64,000 nt of DNA from Taeniopygia guttata (lineage: Eukaryota; Chordata; Aves; Passeriformes; Estrildidae). The stretch lies in the NCBI RefSeq assembly GCF_048771995.1, contig NC_133064.1:24779001-24843000 (forward strand), in the 5' to 3' direction. A program made the translations under genes and the position numbers. Shown here in pieces: positions 49,639-64,000 of this stretch. The notes under the pieces are model-generated. The model ran no database searches, was not told where the DNA came from, and saw only the letters and a list, made by a program, of their open reading frames with translations. Each line of letters begins with the position of its first letter. Position 1 is the first letter of the stretch.

Positions 49639-52600
49639 TGTCCTGGTTCAGGTCAAATTTGGGGAAAGAACCCTAAAAGAGTTTCCTTTAGGAAAGCAGA
49701 CTCAATCAGCCCCTCCCCCCCCCCCCACCAACCAATTCGGGAAGGATACTTCTTTGGAGGAAAGTGGAAAAAACCTGTTTATTAAACAAGCAATTTTAAA
49801 CAATATTAAACAATAAAACTTCTTGCCACTCCAAGAGAGAGACAAACTCAGGAAAAACATCCCCTGGGTTGCCGCTGGGCTCACTCAGTCTCTGATCAGT
49901 CCCTCTGGCGCTGGAAATGCTGCGGTCCAGGCCCAGCCCGCTGGGCCACAGGTGCTGCTGCTGCTGCTCTTCTGGTGTTTAGTCCAGAGCAGGTCCAGAG
50001 AAAGGGAAAAAAAACCCAGTCCAGGGAACTTCTTTGCCTCAGCTAGCTAAAAACTAACTAGGAAAAGAAAAAAGGAGAGCTCTCTTTAGCTGTCTGTCCA
50101 TCCGCAGACGACACAGTCCAGGAGCAGGAATGTGGAGGAGGGAGTGCAGTTCTTGAAAACAAACTCCGCGCTTCTTCCCCCCTCCCTTTCACTCCTGGAA
50201 CAAGTCTTAAAGGTGTAGAACTTATTATTCAATATAAACAGAGCAGACGATTGGGGATAAAGGCATCATACAGTCAACCTAGGACATTCCACCCCTTATC
50301 CCCATATCGTCAGCTTACTACTAATACTAATATATATATATATTCAAACCCTACAAACACATATATTATACATCCAATATACAGCTATACACAGACAATG
50401 GCAGTAATATTCAGAAAACAGTGATATTTACACATAGTTCTCACCCAACAATCAGATCTCCCTGAGGTACACATCGTGTTCTTCCATCTTTCTGCATTAT
50501 CCACCATGTACAACCTGATCCCTGTGCAAAGACAATCCCACGAATGGGTTTGTCTGTACTTGAGGCAGAATTGATCCACACTGTCTTCCCTAACAAAACT
50601 CTGACATGCACTACTGGGAATTTGTCTCCATCTACTATATGCAAAAGTTGAGATTGGGCAGGGCCCAATCGACTGGTAGAGCCTCGGGTGTTAACTAACC
50701 AGGTGGCTTTTGCCAGATTCTGCTCCCAATTCTTGAAAGATCCCCCACCCAATGCTTTCAAGGTGGTTTTTAACAGTCCATTGTACCTCTCCACCTTTCC
50801 TGCAGCTGGTGCATGGTAGGGGATGTGGTACACCCACTCAATGCCATGTTCCTTAGCCCAGGTGTTGATAAGACTATTCTTGAAATGAGTCCCATTGTCT
50901 GATTCAATCCTCTCAGGGGTACCATGCCTCCAAAGGATCTGCTTCTCAAGGCCCAGAATGGTGTTACGGGCCGTAGCATGAGGCACAGGATAGGTTTCCA
51001 ACCATCCAGTGGTGGCTTCTACCATGGTGAGCACATAACGCTTGCCGTGGCGTGTCTGGGGCAGTGTGATGTAGTCAATCTGCCAGGCCTCCCCATACTT
51101 GTACTTGGACCACCGCCCACCATACCACAGGGGCTTCACCCGCTTGGCCTGTTTGATGGTAGCACACGTCTCACAGTCATGGATAACCTGAGAAATACTG
51201 TCCATGGTTAAATCCACCCCTCGGTCTCGTGCCCACTTAAAAGTGGCATCTCTACCCTGATGGCCTGAGGCATCATGGGCCCATCGAGCTAAGAACAATT
51301 CCCCCTTGTGTTGCCAATCGAGGTCTATCTTTGATACCCCTATCTTTGCAGCCTGGTCTACCTGCTGGTTGTGTTGGTGCTCTTTATTGGCTCTGCTCTT
51401 GGGGACATGGGCGTCTACATGGCGAACTTTCACAGATAGCTTCTCTACCCTGGTAGCAATATCTTTCCACTCATCAGCAGCCCAAATTGGTTTTCCTCTA
51501 CGCTGCCAATTAGCTTTTTTCCACCTCTCCAGCCACCCCCACAGAGCATTGGCTACCATCCATGAATCAGTGTAGAGGTAGAGCTTCGGCCACTTCTCCC
51601 TTTCAGCAATGTCCAGGGCTAGTTGAACGGCTTTGAGTTCTGCGAGTTGACTTGAGCTACCCTCCCCTTCTGTAACTTCTGCAACCTGTCGTGTGGGACT
51701 CCATACGGCTGCTTTCCATTTCCGTTTCATTCCCACAATGCGGCAAGAACCATCAGTGAAAAGAGCGTAATGTGTTTCTTCTGCTGGCAGTTGGTTATAT
51801 GGTGGCGCTTCTTCAGCATGTGTCACTTGTTCTTCTTCTTCATCAGCGAGATCAAAGTTTTCACCTTCCGGCCAGTTTGTAATTATCTCTAAAATCCCAG
51901 GGCGATTCAGTTTTCCAATCCGGGCGCGTTGCGTGATAAGGGCAATCCACTTGCTCTATGTGGCATTGGTGGCATGGTGGGTAGAGGGAACCTTTGCTTT
52001 GAACATCCACCCCAACACTGGTAGTCGGGGTGCCAGGAGGAGTTGTGCTCCTGTACCGATCACCTCTGAGGCGGCCTGGACTCCTTCATAGGCTGCTAAA
52101 ATTTCCTTCTCTGTTGGAGTATAGTTGGCTTCAGACCCTCTATAGCTCCGACTCCAAAATCCCAGTGGTCGGCCTCGAGTCTCATCAGGCACCTTCTGCC
52201 AAAGGCTCCAGGACAGACCATGGTTCCCGGCTGCAGAGTAGAGCACGTTCTTCACATCTGGTCCTGTCCTGACTGGGCCAAGGACTACTGCATGAGCAAT
52301 TTCCTGCTTTATCTGGGCGAAAGCTTGCTGCTGCTCAGGGCCTCAGCAGAAATCATTCTTCTTGCAGGTGACCAGGTAGAGGGGACTCATGATCTGACTG
52401 TACTCAGGAATGTGCATTCTCCAAAAACCTATGGCACCTAGGAAAGCTTGTGTTTCCTTCTTGCTGGTTGGTGGAGACATCGCTGTGATCTTGTTGATGA
52501 TATCTGTAGGAATCTGACGCCGTCCATCTTGCCACTTCACTCCCAGGAACTGGATCTCTCGAGCAAGTCCCTTGACTTTACTCTTCTTGATGGCAAAACC

Positions 52601-55600
52601 AGCTTTCAGGAGAATTTGGATGATTTTCTCTCCTTTCTCAAACACCTCTGCTGCTGTCTTCCCCCACACAATGATATCATCAATATACTGTAGATGTTCT
52701 GGAGCCTCACCCTTTTCTAGTGCAGTCTGAATCAGGCCATGGCAGATGGTGGGGCTGTGCTTCCACCCCTGGGGCAGTCGGTTCCAGGTGTACTGCACGC
52801 CCTTCCAGGTGATAGCAAACTGAGGCCTGCATTCTGCTGCCAGAGGAATGGAGAAAAATGCATTGGCAATATCAATAGTGGCGTACCACTTCGCTGCCTT
52901 GGACTCCAGCTCGTACTGGAGTTCCAGCATGTCTGGCACAGCAGCGCTCAGTGGTGGAGTCACTTCATTCAACGCACGGTAGTCCACAGTCAATCTCCAT
53001 TCTCCTTCAGATTTACGCACAGGCCAGATGGGGCTGTTGAAAGGTGAGTGGGTTTTGCTGACCACCCCTTGGCTCTCCAGCTCACGGATCATTTTGTGGA
53101 TGGGGATCACGGCATCTCGATTCGTTCGGTATTGCCGGCGGTGCACCATTGAGGTGGCAATTGGTACTCGTTGATCTTCTACCTTCAAGAGTCCTACTGC
53201 AGATGGGTTTTCTGATAGTCCAGGTAAGCTGTTCAATTGCTTGATGCCGTCTGTCTCTACAGCTGCTATCCCAAATGCCCACCTGAGTCCCTTTGGGTCT
53301 TTGAAATACCCACTTCGGAGAAAGTCTATGCCTAAAATACATGGGGCCTCTGGGCCAGTCACAATGGACTGTTTCTTCCACTCATTTCCAGTCAGGCTGA
53401 TCTCAGCTTCCACTGAAGTAAAGTCCTGTGATCCCCCTGTCACACCAGCAATAGAAACATGTTCTGCCCCCACATATTTTGATGGGATTAATGTGCACTG
53501 TGCACCAGTGTCGACCAAAGCTTTATATACTTGTGGTTCTGATGTGCCAGGCCAACGAATCCACACAGTCCAAAAAATACGGTTTTCCCTAGCCTCTACC
53601 TGGCTAGAGGCAGGGCCCCTCTAAGCCTGGTTATCCTTCTTTCCTAGGGCGTATGTCTTAGAGGTTCCTTCAAGGGGATCGAAAATATCGTCATCATCAT
53701 CATATACAGCAGTTTGATTATGAGTCACTGGAGCTGCTTCCCTTTTGGTGAAAACTCCTTTCGGAGTCTTGCCTCCCTTCAATTCACGCACCCGTTGTGC
53801 CAGAGCACCAGTAGGTTTCCCATCCCATTTCCTCATATTTTCTCCACAATCACGCAGGAAGAGCCACAGCTCAGCACGTGAGATGTGCCTTCTTTCCCCA
53901 TCTGGGGACCGTCTGCGTTTGGCACCAGGACCTCTGATTTGTATTGTTGAGACTTGGAGAAAACCCTCTTTCATCTCCTCCCTGAGTTTCTTATGATTTT
54001 CCTCTATCTCATCTTTTAGTGTCTGCAGACATGCTTCCACTGCTGCAATTCTGGCATGGGTTGGGCCATGTACAGCATCTGCATATGCTCGGAGCTTCTT
54101 TGCCATATCGAGCACAGTCTCCTCACCCTCATCTCGCTTCATTATTGCTGCAGCAGAAGCATATTCATGTGGCCCAAGTCTTACAAGTTTTCGCCACATC
54201 ACGGATGTACACGGTACCAAGTCTGGATTTACAGTATCTACATCATCCGAGAAGACAATCTCTGCCACTGCCATTTCCCTCAAGCGTTGGATCCCTTGTT
54301 CTATAGTCTTCCACTGGGTTTGCTGCATATAAAGATCATCTGCACACAGGTATCTTTGTGCTACACTTTCCAGAACCCGTGCCCAGAGGCTGCGTGGGTT
54401 AGCCCCCCTCATCATTCCTTGGTCAATGACAGGATCATGTGATAGGGATCCCAAATTTCTCGCTTCACTACCATCCAGAATTGTAGCCTCGCCTGCAGCA
54501 TCCCAAAGACGGACCAACTAACTAATTATAGACTCATCAGGTTGTCGAGTGTAATCCTTTCTTAGGCCACGAAGGTCCTTCAGGGAATAGGACTCAGGGG
54601 TGGCTTCTGATCCTGCCTCAGTTGCCCTAACTCCAGCTTTTGTGTCAGTAATTAGCTTTGAGGGTCCTTCTCCTGGATCATCATCGTCAGTCCCTGGCCG
54701 GTCGGTTTTGCTTTTCTTCTTCCCTGCAGCGACTGCCAGTGGCTTAGGATTACTGTCTGGTTTAGCTACAGCCTGAGTAACTGGGGTGTTGTCTGCAGCC
54801 TGAGTGACTGGGATAGCTGCTGGTTTATCTCCCTGCCCCCCTTCCTCTGTCTGCCGGCCTACAGTATCTAGCAGTGTGCGATAAGCATAAGCCAAGGCCC
54901 AGCTTATTGCAATGATCCTTTTCTCATTAGAGTCATCATGGCACTTCTCTTTCAGATTTTTCCCCACTTCAGCTGGGTTTTGAATTTGTTCACGTGGAAA
55001 ATCCCACTCCACAGGGTCAGAAAATTCCTTCAGGATCTGGCCCATATTTTCCCATTCTCCACACCACTCAGGATTTTCCACACCTGGGTGAGGGGCTTCA
55101 TCAGCTCCTCTGGACATCTCAGCCTTCACTCTAAAGAAGCTGCAGGCTGTATAAAGGAAGTTTACCAGAACAGATACCAGAAAGATGGTCTCTTTAACAT
55201 TCAGGGGAAACTGAACATTCTCAAAAAGTGACATAACAGATTCAAAAGAGAAGAAGGAAAGGAGAGGCTGGAAAACCTCATGCCCTGCTCCTCCTCTAAC
55301 AAACTGGGTGCAATTACTAATAAACCTCCAGAACATACTACTGGAACTAGGATGCAGGGTAGGACGAAAAAAACATAAACTATACATATCTTGAACAGAC
55401 TCCAGTATCTTTACAAGCACCTTATAAATCACTATCACCAAGCCCAGCCCAATAGCTATTTTAAACTGTGCTCTTCTACTGTAAAAACTACGTGTAAGGG
55501 ACAAGAATCCTAGTGACCAGAATAGAACTAAAACCTCAAAAAAGCCTAGAGACCAGAACCACATTAAGGACTCTACCCCAAGAGACATTATGAATGTAAG

Positions 55601-56389
55601 CAACATGGCTACTGACTGCTTTAACCCACTACAAAATAAGCACAACTAACATCTAATCAGTAAAGGAATAAAGGCTTTTTCCACTTTTTTTTTTTTTTTT
55701 TTTTTTTTCCGAGCCCAACGTTGGCCGCCAATAAATGTATTTGTCCTGGTTCAGGTCAAATTTGGGGAAAGAACCCTAAAAGGGTTTCCTTTAGGAAAGC
55801 AGACTCAATTGGCCCCTCCCCCCCCCCCCCCCCAACCAGTTCGGGAAGGATACTTCTTTGGAGGAAAGTGGAAAAAAACTGTTTATTAAACAAGCAATTT
55901 TAAACAATATTAAACAATAAAACTTCTTGCCACTCCAAGAGAGAGACAAACTCAGGAAAAACATCCCCTGGGTTGCCGCTGGGCTCACTCAGTCTCTGAT
56001 CAGTCCCTCCGGTGCTGGAAATGCTGCGGTCCAGGCCCAGCCCGCTGGGCCACAGGTGCTGCTGCTGCTGCTCTTCTGGTGTTTAGTCCAGAGCAGGTCC
56101 AGAGAAAGGGAAAAAAACCCAGTCCAGGGAACTTCTTTGCCTCAGCTAGCTAAAAACTAACTAGGAAAAGAAAAAAGGAGAGCTCTCTCTCTCTGTCTGT
56201 CCATCCGCAGACGACACAGTCCAGGAGCAGGAATGTGGAGGAGGGAGTGCAGTTCTTGAAAACAAACTCCGCGCTTCTTCCCCCCTCCCTTTCACTCCTG
56301 GAACAAGTCTTAAAGGTGTAGAACTTATTATTCAATATAAACAGAGCAGACGATTGGGGATAAAGATATCATACAGTCAACCTAGGACA
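49639..56389 (-). mobile_element. Lineage L provirus copy C, near full length
   Basis: Complete minus-strand provirus inserted in E1 pro. It is flanked by the perfect duplication CTAGA (49634-49638 and 56390-56394). Both LTRs are 648 bp and differ at roughly a dozen positions by eye (about 2%), so insertion is fairly recent but not brand new. In sense order: 5' LTR, primer site, gag, UAG with hairpin, pro-pol, polypurine tract, 3' LTR. There is no room for env (about 150 bp between pol stop and 3' LTR). Three Trp-to-stop changes break gag and pol. Confidence 0.95.
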
Positions 56390-59300
56390 CTAGAAAAGGG
56401 GCAAATTCTGGCACAAGCCCTTCCCATCCCAGTAGAAATCACAGTAGAAGGAAAATCTCCAGAAGTCTACTGGGCAGAAGTAGTAGGAGAGGATAAACCC
56501 TCCATGGCATGCAACCTAGCACATGGGTCAGAGCACCTTCAGGTGGAAGGGGTTCTGGACACAGGTGCAGAGATCACGGTGATACCCAAAACCATGTGGC
56601 CACCACACTGGGAATTGCAACCTGTGGCAGGCAAACTTCAGGGTATAGGAGGAATTACATTGGCAAAAATTTCAAAAAATGTAGTGCAAATTGAGAGACC
56701 TGATGGAAAAACGGCAAGTGTTCGCCCATTTGTGGCAGACTATAAGGCTCCTCAGTGGGAGAGAGACACCATGTCCCAGTGGGGAGTCCAGTAAATCATT
56801 CCTAAGACACCCCAGGATTTTTAGAAGTAGCCACTGCGGAGCGCCCACAAGTTAAAGTGGTTGGATAACACCCCAAAGTGGGTAGCACAGTGGCCTTTGA
56901 GTAGAGAAAAACTCGAGGTGCTTGAAAAACTCGTAGAGGAGCAGGTAGCTCAAGGACACCTGCAAGAAACAGACAGCCCTTGGAATTTCCCAGTCCTTGT
57001 AATAAAGAAGCCTGGGAAGGACAAGTGGAGATTGCTCCATGATCTCAGAGAGATAAACAAAATTGTGGAGGACATGGGACCTCTCCAACCAGGGATGCCT
57101 AGTCCAGCTATGCTTCCCCAGGACTGGAAATTGGCTGTGTTAGATATAAAGGACTGTTTCTTTCAAATTCCATTGAACCCTGAAGATGCCCCGAGGTTTG
57201 CATTCTCAGTTCCTACTATCAATCGAGAAGCCCCGATGAAACGTTACCACTGGAAAGTTTTGCCCCAAGGTTTAAAATCCAGCCCTTTCATATGCCAACA
57301 GTATGTAGCAGCACTACTGTCTCAAGTACGTGCAGAGAGAAAGGATGCCATCATCCTACACTACATGGATGATGTGCTTGTGTGTGCTCCCAATGACTCT
57401 ATACTCCAATACACGCTTGACCTAGTGGTTAAAGTTTTAACCACTGTTGGATTTCAATTGCAGGAAAACAAAGTTCAAAGAATGCCAACTTGGAGATACC
57501 TGGGCCTGGAAATTTCTGCATGGACTATTGTCCCACAGAAATTGGAGATTAATTGCAACCCCAGAACATTAGCAGACCTCCACTTGCTGTGTGGGTCTTT
57601 AAATTAGGTGAGGCCCTGGCTAGGCCTCACAAATGAGGACCTAGAACCTCTCTTCAATTTATTGAAGGGGGAGAGGGAGCTGACCTCCCCCAGGGAACTG
57701 ACTCCAGAGGCAAAGACAGCAATTGAAATGGTACAGAAGGCCTTGTCAGAAAGGCAGGCACATCGGTGTGACCCAAATCTGCCTTTCCAGTTCATTGTTC
57801 TAGGAAAGCTGCCACACTTGCATGGGTTGATTTTCCAGTGGACCGAGGGGCAGAAGGACCCACTCTTAATCATAGAATGGGTTTTCCTATCGCTCTAAAG
57901 ATCCAAAACCATCACTAGGCCACAAGAGCTGATCGCAAAGCTGATTCAGAAGGCCAGGGTGAGTGTCCTAGGGTGACGTTATGGTGTTTGTATCTCCAAT
58001 CGTGTGTTCTGTTTACGTTTGATATTATGTTCTGTGCTTTCAGAACTGACTCTGAAAGTGAAGGTTTGTTTTGCCTTGTTATCACCTGGTTCACCTCCCC
58101 CCATGGTCTGCTGTCTAGAAAAGGCTAGGGCTGGCTGGCTGGCTTTGCTTTGCTTGCTTGCTTGCTTGGCTTGCTTGCTTTGCCTGCTTTCTTGCTTTGC
58201 TTGCTTCCTAGTTAGGTTAGCTAAGCAGTCCAATTCTTTCCCTGGACTGTTGCTTTTTCCTTTCCTCTTCCTGAATACCATCCAACCTGCTCTGGACTGG
58301 GATCTGGGAAACACCAAGGAACACCAGGAGCCTGCATTTTGTGATCTGCAGCAGCCATCCCCAGTGCTGGAGAGCAATCCCCAGCGTCCAGACCCGGGTG
58401 ACCATTCCCAGGAAAGACTTTCTGGATTTGTTCATCTCTTCAGAGGGGTGAAAGAGTTTTGTTGTCATCTGGTGTTGTTAATTGTTTTGGTGCTGGGGAG
58501 TGCTTTGTTCGTTTAATAAACAGGTTCTTTTCCACTTCTCTCTCAGAGGAAATTTTTCCCTGAACCAGGTGGGTGGGGAGGGGCCGTGGGGGTTTATTTC
58601 CTGGGGGCTCCTTTCAGAGGGTTTTCCCCAAATTTGCCCTAAACTAGGACAAATATTTTGGCGCCCAACTTGGGGCTCGAGAGAGTGGAAAAAACCCTGT
58701 TGTAATCATATTTTTGTTCCAGTTTTTTTGTGTGGGTATGGAGCAGTTACTGGTTATGTTGTTTGAATTAATATTGTCTCTTGGGGTGAAGGCCTGCATG
58801 TGTCTCTGGTCCCTTGGGGTTTTTGAGATCTTAATTCCCCTGTGCTCCCTAGGTTTATTTTTTTATCCAGGAATAGCTCCGGTATTGTCCCTAATACGTA
58901 GGTTTTGCAGTAGAAGGGCACTGACCAGAATATCCATCGGGCTGTGCTTAGCTGTAATAGCTTCCAGAGGGTTTATAAAGGTGCTGAGGTCTGTTCCTGG
59001 AATGTATGGTTCATGGTTATGGTTGTACAGCCAGTTTGTTAGAGGGAAAGTAGGGGATGAGGCTTTTCAGCCTTTGCTTTCCTTCTTCTCCTCTGAATTT
59101 GTTACCTCCCTATTAGAGAATGTTCAGTTTCCCCTGACTGTTAAGGAGACCATCTACCTGGTCTTTAATCTGGTAAGCTTTCTCTATACAGTCTGCAGTC
59201 TCTCTAGAATGAGGGCTGAGATTTCTAGAGGGTCTGATGAGACCTGTAACCCAGGAGTAGACCCAGGTGTGAGAAATCCTGAGTGGTGTGGGAAATGGGA

Positions 59301-62300
59301 GGATATGGGCCAAATCTTAAAGGAATTTTCTGACCCTATAGCCTGGGACTTTCCAAGTGAACAAATTCAGAATCCGGCTGAGGTGGCGAAGTACCTGAAA
59401 GAGAAGTGCCATGATAACTCTAAGGAGAAAAAGATCATTGCAGTGAGCTGGGCCCTGGCATATGCTTATCGCACCCTGCTAGATACTGTAGGGCAGCAGA
59501 CAGAGGAAGGGGGGCAGGGAGATAAATCAGCAGCTATCCCAGTCACTCAGGCTGCAGCCAACACCCCCGGCTCAAAGCCAGCAGCTAAAGCAGACAGTGA
59601 GCCTAGGCTAGCGGCTAAACCAGACTCAGCAGCCAAGCCTCAACCAATGGCTGTTGCTACTAGCACAAGAAGTGGGAAGCGCACAGAAAAGACCAATCGA
59701 CCAGTGGATGATGACAATGATGATGATAATGCAGAAGAGGGACCCTCAATGCCTGCTGACATAAAATCAGAAGTCAAAGCAACTGGTACAAGATCAGAGG
59801 CCAATACCGAGTCCTTTTCCCTAAAGGACCTTCGTGGCCTAAGGAAGGATTATACTCGACGACCTGATGAGTCTGTAATTAGTTGGTTGGTCCGTCTTTG
59901 GGATGCTGCAGGCGAGGCTACAATTCTGGATGGTACTGAGGCAAGACATTTGGGATCCCTGTCACATGATCCTGTCATTGATCAAGGAATGATGAGGGGG
60001 GCTTACCCTCACAGCCTCTGGGCACGGGTTCTGGAAAGTGTAGCACAAAGATACCTGTGTGCAGATGATCTTTATATGCAGCAAACCCAGTGGAAGACTA
60101 TAGAACAAGGGATCCAACGTCTGAGAGAAATGGCAGTGGCAGAGATTATCTTCTCAGATGAAATAACAACTAGGAATCCAGACTTGGTACCATGTACATC
60201 TGTGATGTGGCGAAAACTTGTACGGCTTGGGCCACATGACTACGCTTCTGCCTTAGCAATAATGAAGCAAGATGAGCGGGATGAGACCGTGCTCGAAATT
60301 GCAAGGAAACTCCAAGCATATGCAGATGCTGTACATGGCCCAACCCATGCCAGAATTGCAGCAGTGGAAACACGTCTGCAGAAATTAGAAGATAAGATAG
60401 AGGAGAATCATAGGAGACTCAGGGAGGAGATAAAGGAGGACCTTCTCCAAATCTCAGCAGTACAGATCAGAGGTTCTGGTATCCAACGGAGACGTTCCTC
60501 AGATGGTGAGAGAAGGTACACCCCACGAACTGAGCTGTGGTTCTTCCTGCGCGATTGCGGAGAAAACATGAGGAAATGGGACGGAAAACCTACTGGTGCT
60601 CTGGCACAACGGGTGCATGAATTGAAGGAAGGTAAGACTCAGAGAGGAAATGCCACCAAAAGGAGAGCAGCTCCAGCTGCCCGTAGCCAAACTGCCAGGC
60701 ATGATGATGATGATGACATGTCTGATCCCCTTGAAGGAACCTCTAAGACATATGCCCAAGGCAAGAAGGATAACCAGGCTTAGAGGGGCCCTGCCTCTAG
60801 CCAGGTAGAGGCGAGGGAAAACCGTGTTTTCTGGACTGTGTGGATTCGCTGGCCTGGCACATCGGAACCACAAAGATATAAGGCTTTGGTTGATACTGGT
60901 GCACAATGCACGTTAATTCCATCGAGACACGTAGGGGCAGAATCTGTCTCTATCGCCGGTGTGACAGGTGGATCACAGGACTTTACCGTGGTGGAAGCTG
61001 ATGTAAGTCTGACAGGAAATGAGTGGAAGAAACACCCTATTGTGACTGGCCCAGAGGCCTCATGTGTTTTGGGCATAGATTATCTTCTAAGGGGGTTTTT
61101 TAAAGACCCAAAGGGACTCAGGTGGGCATTTGGGATAGCAGCTGTAGTGACAGAGGGCATCCAGCAACTGAACACCTTGCCTGGACTGTCTGAGAATCCA
61201 ACTACAGTAGGACTTTTGAAGGGAGAAGAACAAAAGGTACCAGTTGCCACTTCAACAGTGCATCGTCGACAGTACAGAACAACTCGAGATGCTGTGGTTC
61301 CCATCCATAAGATGATCCGAGAGCTGGAGAGCCAAGGGGTGGTCAGCAAAACCCACTCACCCTTCAACAGCCCCATCTGGCCTGTGCGTAAATCTGAAGG
61401 AGAATGGAGATTGACTGTGGACTACCGTGCATTGAAAGAAGTGACTCCACCACTGAGCGCTGCTTTGCCAGACATGCTGGAACTCCAGTACGAGCTGGAG
61501 TCCAAGGCAGCGAAGTGGTACGCCACTATTGATATTGCCAATGCATTTTTCTCCATTCCTCTGGCAGCAGAATGCAGGCCTCAGTTTGCCCTTACATGGA
61601 GGGGAGTGCAGTATACCTGGAACCGACTGCCCCAGGGGTGGAAGCACAGTCCTACCATCTGCCATGGACTTATCCAGACTGCACTAGAAAAGGGTGAGGC
61701 TCCAGAACATCTACAATATATTGATGATATCATTGTGTGGGGGAACACAGCAGCAGAAGTGTTTGAGAAAGGAGAGAAAATCATCCGAATCCTCCTGGAA
61801 GCTGGTTTTGCCATCAAGAAGAGTAAAGTGAAGGGACCTGATCGAGAGATCCAGCTTTTGGGAGTCAAGTGGCAAGATGGACAGCATCAGATTCCTACAG
61901 ATGTCATCAACAAGATCACAGCCATGTCCCCACCAACCAACAAGAAAGAGACACAAGCTTTCTTATGCGCCATCGGTTTTTGGAGAATGCACATTCCTGA
62001 GTACAGTCAGATCATGAGTCCCCTCTACCTGGTCACCTGCAAGAAGAATGATTTCTGCTGAGGCCCTGAGCAGCAGCAAGCTTTCGCCCAGATAAAGCAG
62101 GAAATTGCTCATGCAGTAGCCCTTGGCCCAGTCAGGACAGGACCAGATGTGAAGAACGTGCTCTACTCTGCAGCCGGGAACCATGGTCTGTCCTGGAGCC
62201 TTTGGCAGAAGGTGCCTGATGAGACTCGGGGCCGACCACTGGGATTTTGGAGTCGGAGCTACAGAGGGTCTGAAGCCAACTACACTCCAACAGAGAAGGA

Positions 62301-64000
62301 AATCTTGTCCGCCTACGAGGGAGTCCAGGCCGCCTCAGAGGTGATTGGCACAGAAGCACAACTCCTCCTGGCACCCTGACTACCGGTGCTGGGGTGGATG
62401 TTCAGAGGAAAGGTTCCCTCCACCCACCATGCCACCAGTGCTACATGGAGCAAGTGGATTGCTCTCATCACGCAGCGTGCCCATATTGGTAAGCTGAATC
62501 GCCCTGGGATTTTGGAAGTAATTACAAATTGGCCCGAAGGTGAAAGTTTTGGTGTCGCAGATGAAGAAGAAGAACCAGTGACACGGGCTGAAGAAGCTCC
62601 ACCATACAACCAACTGCCAGCAGAGGAAACACGCTATGCTCTCTTCACGGACGGTTCCTGTCGCATCGTAGGGATGAATCGGAAGTGGAAAGCAGCCGTA
62701 TGGAGTCCCACACGACGGGTTGCAGAGGCCACTGAAGGAGAAGGTGGATCAAGCCGGTTTGCTGAACTCAAAGCCGTTCAACTGGCCCTAGACATTGCAA
62801 AAAGGGAGAAGTGGCCAAAGCTCTACCTCTACACTGATTCATGGATGGTAGCCAATGCTCTGTGGGGGTGGCTGGAGAGGTGGAAAAAAGATAATTGGCA
62901 GCGTAGAGGAAAACCAATTTGGGCTTCTGAAGAGTGGAAAGATATCGCTACCTGGGTAGAGAAGCTACCTGTGAAGGTTCGCCATGTAGATGCCCATGTC
63001 CCCAGAAGCCGAGCTAATGAAGAGCAGCAAAACAACCAGCAGGTAGATCAGGCTGCGAAGATAGGGGTATCAAAGATAGACCTCGATTGGGAACACAAGG
63101 GAGAGTTGGTCCTAGCACGATGGGCCCATGATGCCTCAGGCCATCAGGGTAGAGATGCCACTGGTAAGTGGGCACGAGACCGAGGGGTGGATCTAACCAT
63201 GGACAGTATTTCTCAGGTTATCCATGACTGTGAGACATGTGCTACCATCAAACAGGCCAAGCGGGTGAAGCCCCTGTGGTATGGTGGGCGGTGGTCCAAG
63301 TACAAGTATGGGGAGGCCTGGCAGATTGACTACATCACACTGCCCCAGACACGCCAAGGCACGCGCTACGTGCTCACCATGGTAGAAGCCACCACTGGAT
63401 GGTTGGAAACCTACCCTGTGTCTCCTGCTACAGCCCGTAACACCATCCTGGGCCTTGAAAAGCAGGTCCTTTGGAGGCATGGTACCCCTGACAGGATTGA
63501 GTCAGACAATGGGACTCATTTCAAGAATAGCCTTATCAACACCTGGGCTAGGGAACATGGCATTGAGTGGGTGTACCACATCCCCTACCATGCACCAGCT
63601 GCAGGCAAAGTGGAGAGGTACAATGGAGTGTTAAAAACCACCTTAAAAGCATTGGGTGGGGGATCTTTCAAAAATTGGGAGCGACATTTAGCAAAGGCCA
63701 CCTGGTTAGTTAACAGCCGAGGTTCCACCAATTGAGCAGGTCCTGCCCAGTCTGAGCCCCTGAATATAGTAGACGGAGATAAAGTCCCAGTAGCACGTGA
63801 GAAATTTGTTAAAAAAATCAGTGTAGATCAATCCTGCCTCAAGTACAGACAAACCCATTCGTGGGATTGTCTTTGCTCAGGGACCAGGTTGTACATGGTG
63901 GATAATGCAGAGAGATGGAACAACACGATGTGTACCTCAGGGAGATCTGATTGTGGGGTGGAACTATTGTGCAAATATCACTGTTTGCTGGATGTTACTG

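Overview
The window looks like vertebrate, and specifically avian, nuclear DNA. It has CR1 LINEs with the bird-type octamer tail, many bird-like endogenous retrovirus (ERV) LTRs, and one recognisable host gene, the large first coding exon of sorting nexin 18 (SNX18, 17056-18610, plus strand) with a GC-rich promoter. SNX18 is Z-linked in chicken. The very high density of nested ERVs suggests a sex chromosome, with the W (a known ERV refuge) the attractive guess, but that is inference. No prokaryotic features, CRISPR arrays, tRNA or rRNA genes were recognised.

Layout. 1-3584: 3' half of a betaretrovirus-like (ERVK-type) provirus with broken pol, no env, and a 3' LTR. 3.6-7.5 kb: LTR fragments and unresolved sequence. 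7.5-13.4 kb: an old minus-strand provirus ('copy A' of a lineage called L here), cut up by other insertions. 13.5-16.3 kb: a CR1 LINE split by two solo LTRs with target duplications. 16.65-18.6 kb: SNX18 promoter and exon 1. 18.6-46.3 kb: probably SNX18 intron, holding solo LTRs, CR1 tails and L copy B (25203-29011, minus). Copy B is bounded by a perfect 5-bp duplication, is internally deleted and is heavily G-to-A mutated in its sense strand. 46.3-64 kb: a nested block. An ERVK-type provirus (E1) carries a near-complete L provirus (copy C, 49639-56389, minus, 648-bp LTRs, 5-bp duplication CTAGA) inside its pro gene, and a second L provirus (copy D, from 57964, plus) inside its pol gene. D runs off the end of the window.

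The most interesting system is lineage L. Its copies have LTRs of about 650-700 bp, 5-bp target duplications, a tRNA-Lys(1,2)-like primer site, no env, and no Cys-His box in Gag. The Gag starts with several hydrophobic segments. Gag and Pro-Pol lie in one reading frame separated by a UAG codon, followed exactly 9 nt later by a perfect 7-bp hairpin. The stop and hairpin are preserved in copies B, C and D. Several breaks in L copies are Trp codons changed to stops by G-to-A changes, and copy B is an extreme case, which points to cytidine-deaminase editing of this lineage. E1 instead shows betaretroviral logic: a canonical A_AAA_AAC slippery site right before its gag stop.

All retroviral genes here are old genomic copies. 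Except for the copy D gag frame, all are visibly broken. All comparisons between copies were made by eye, so difference counts are approximate.
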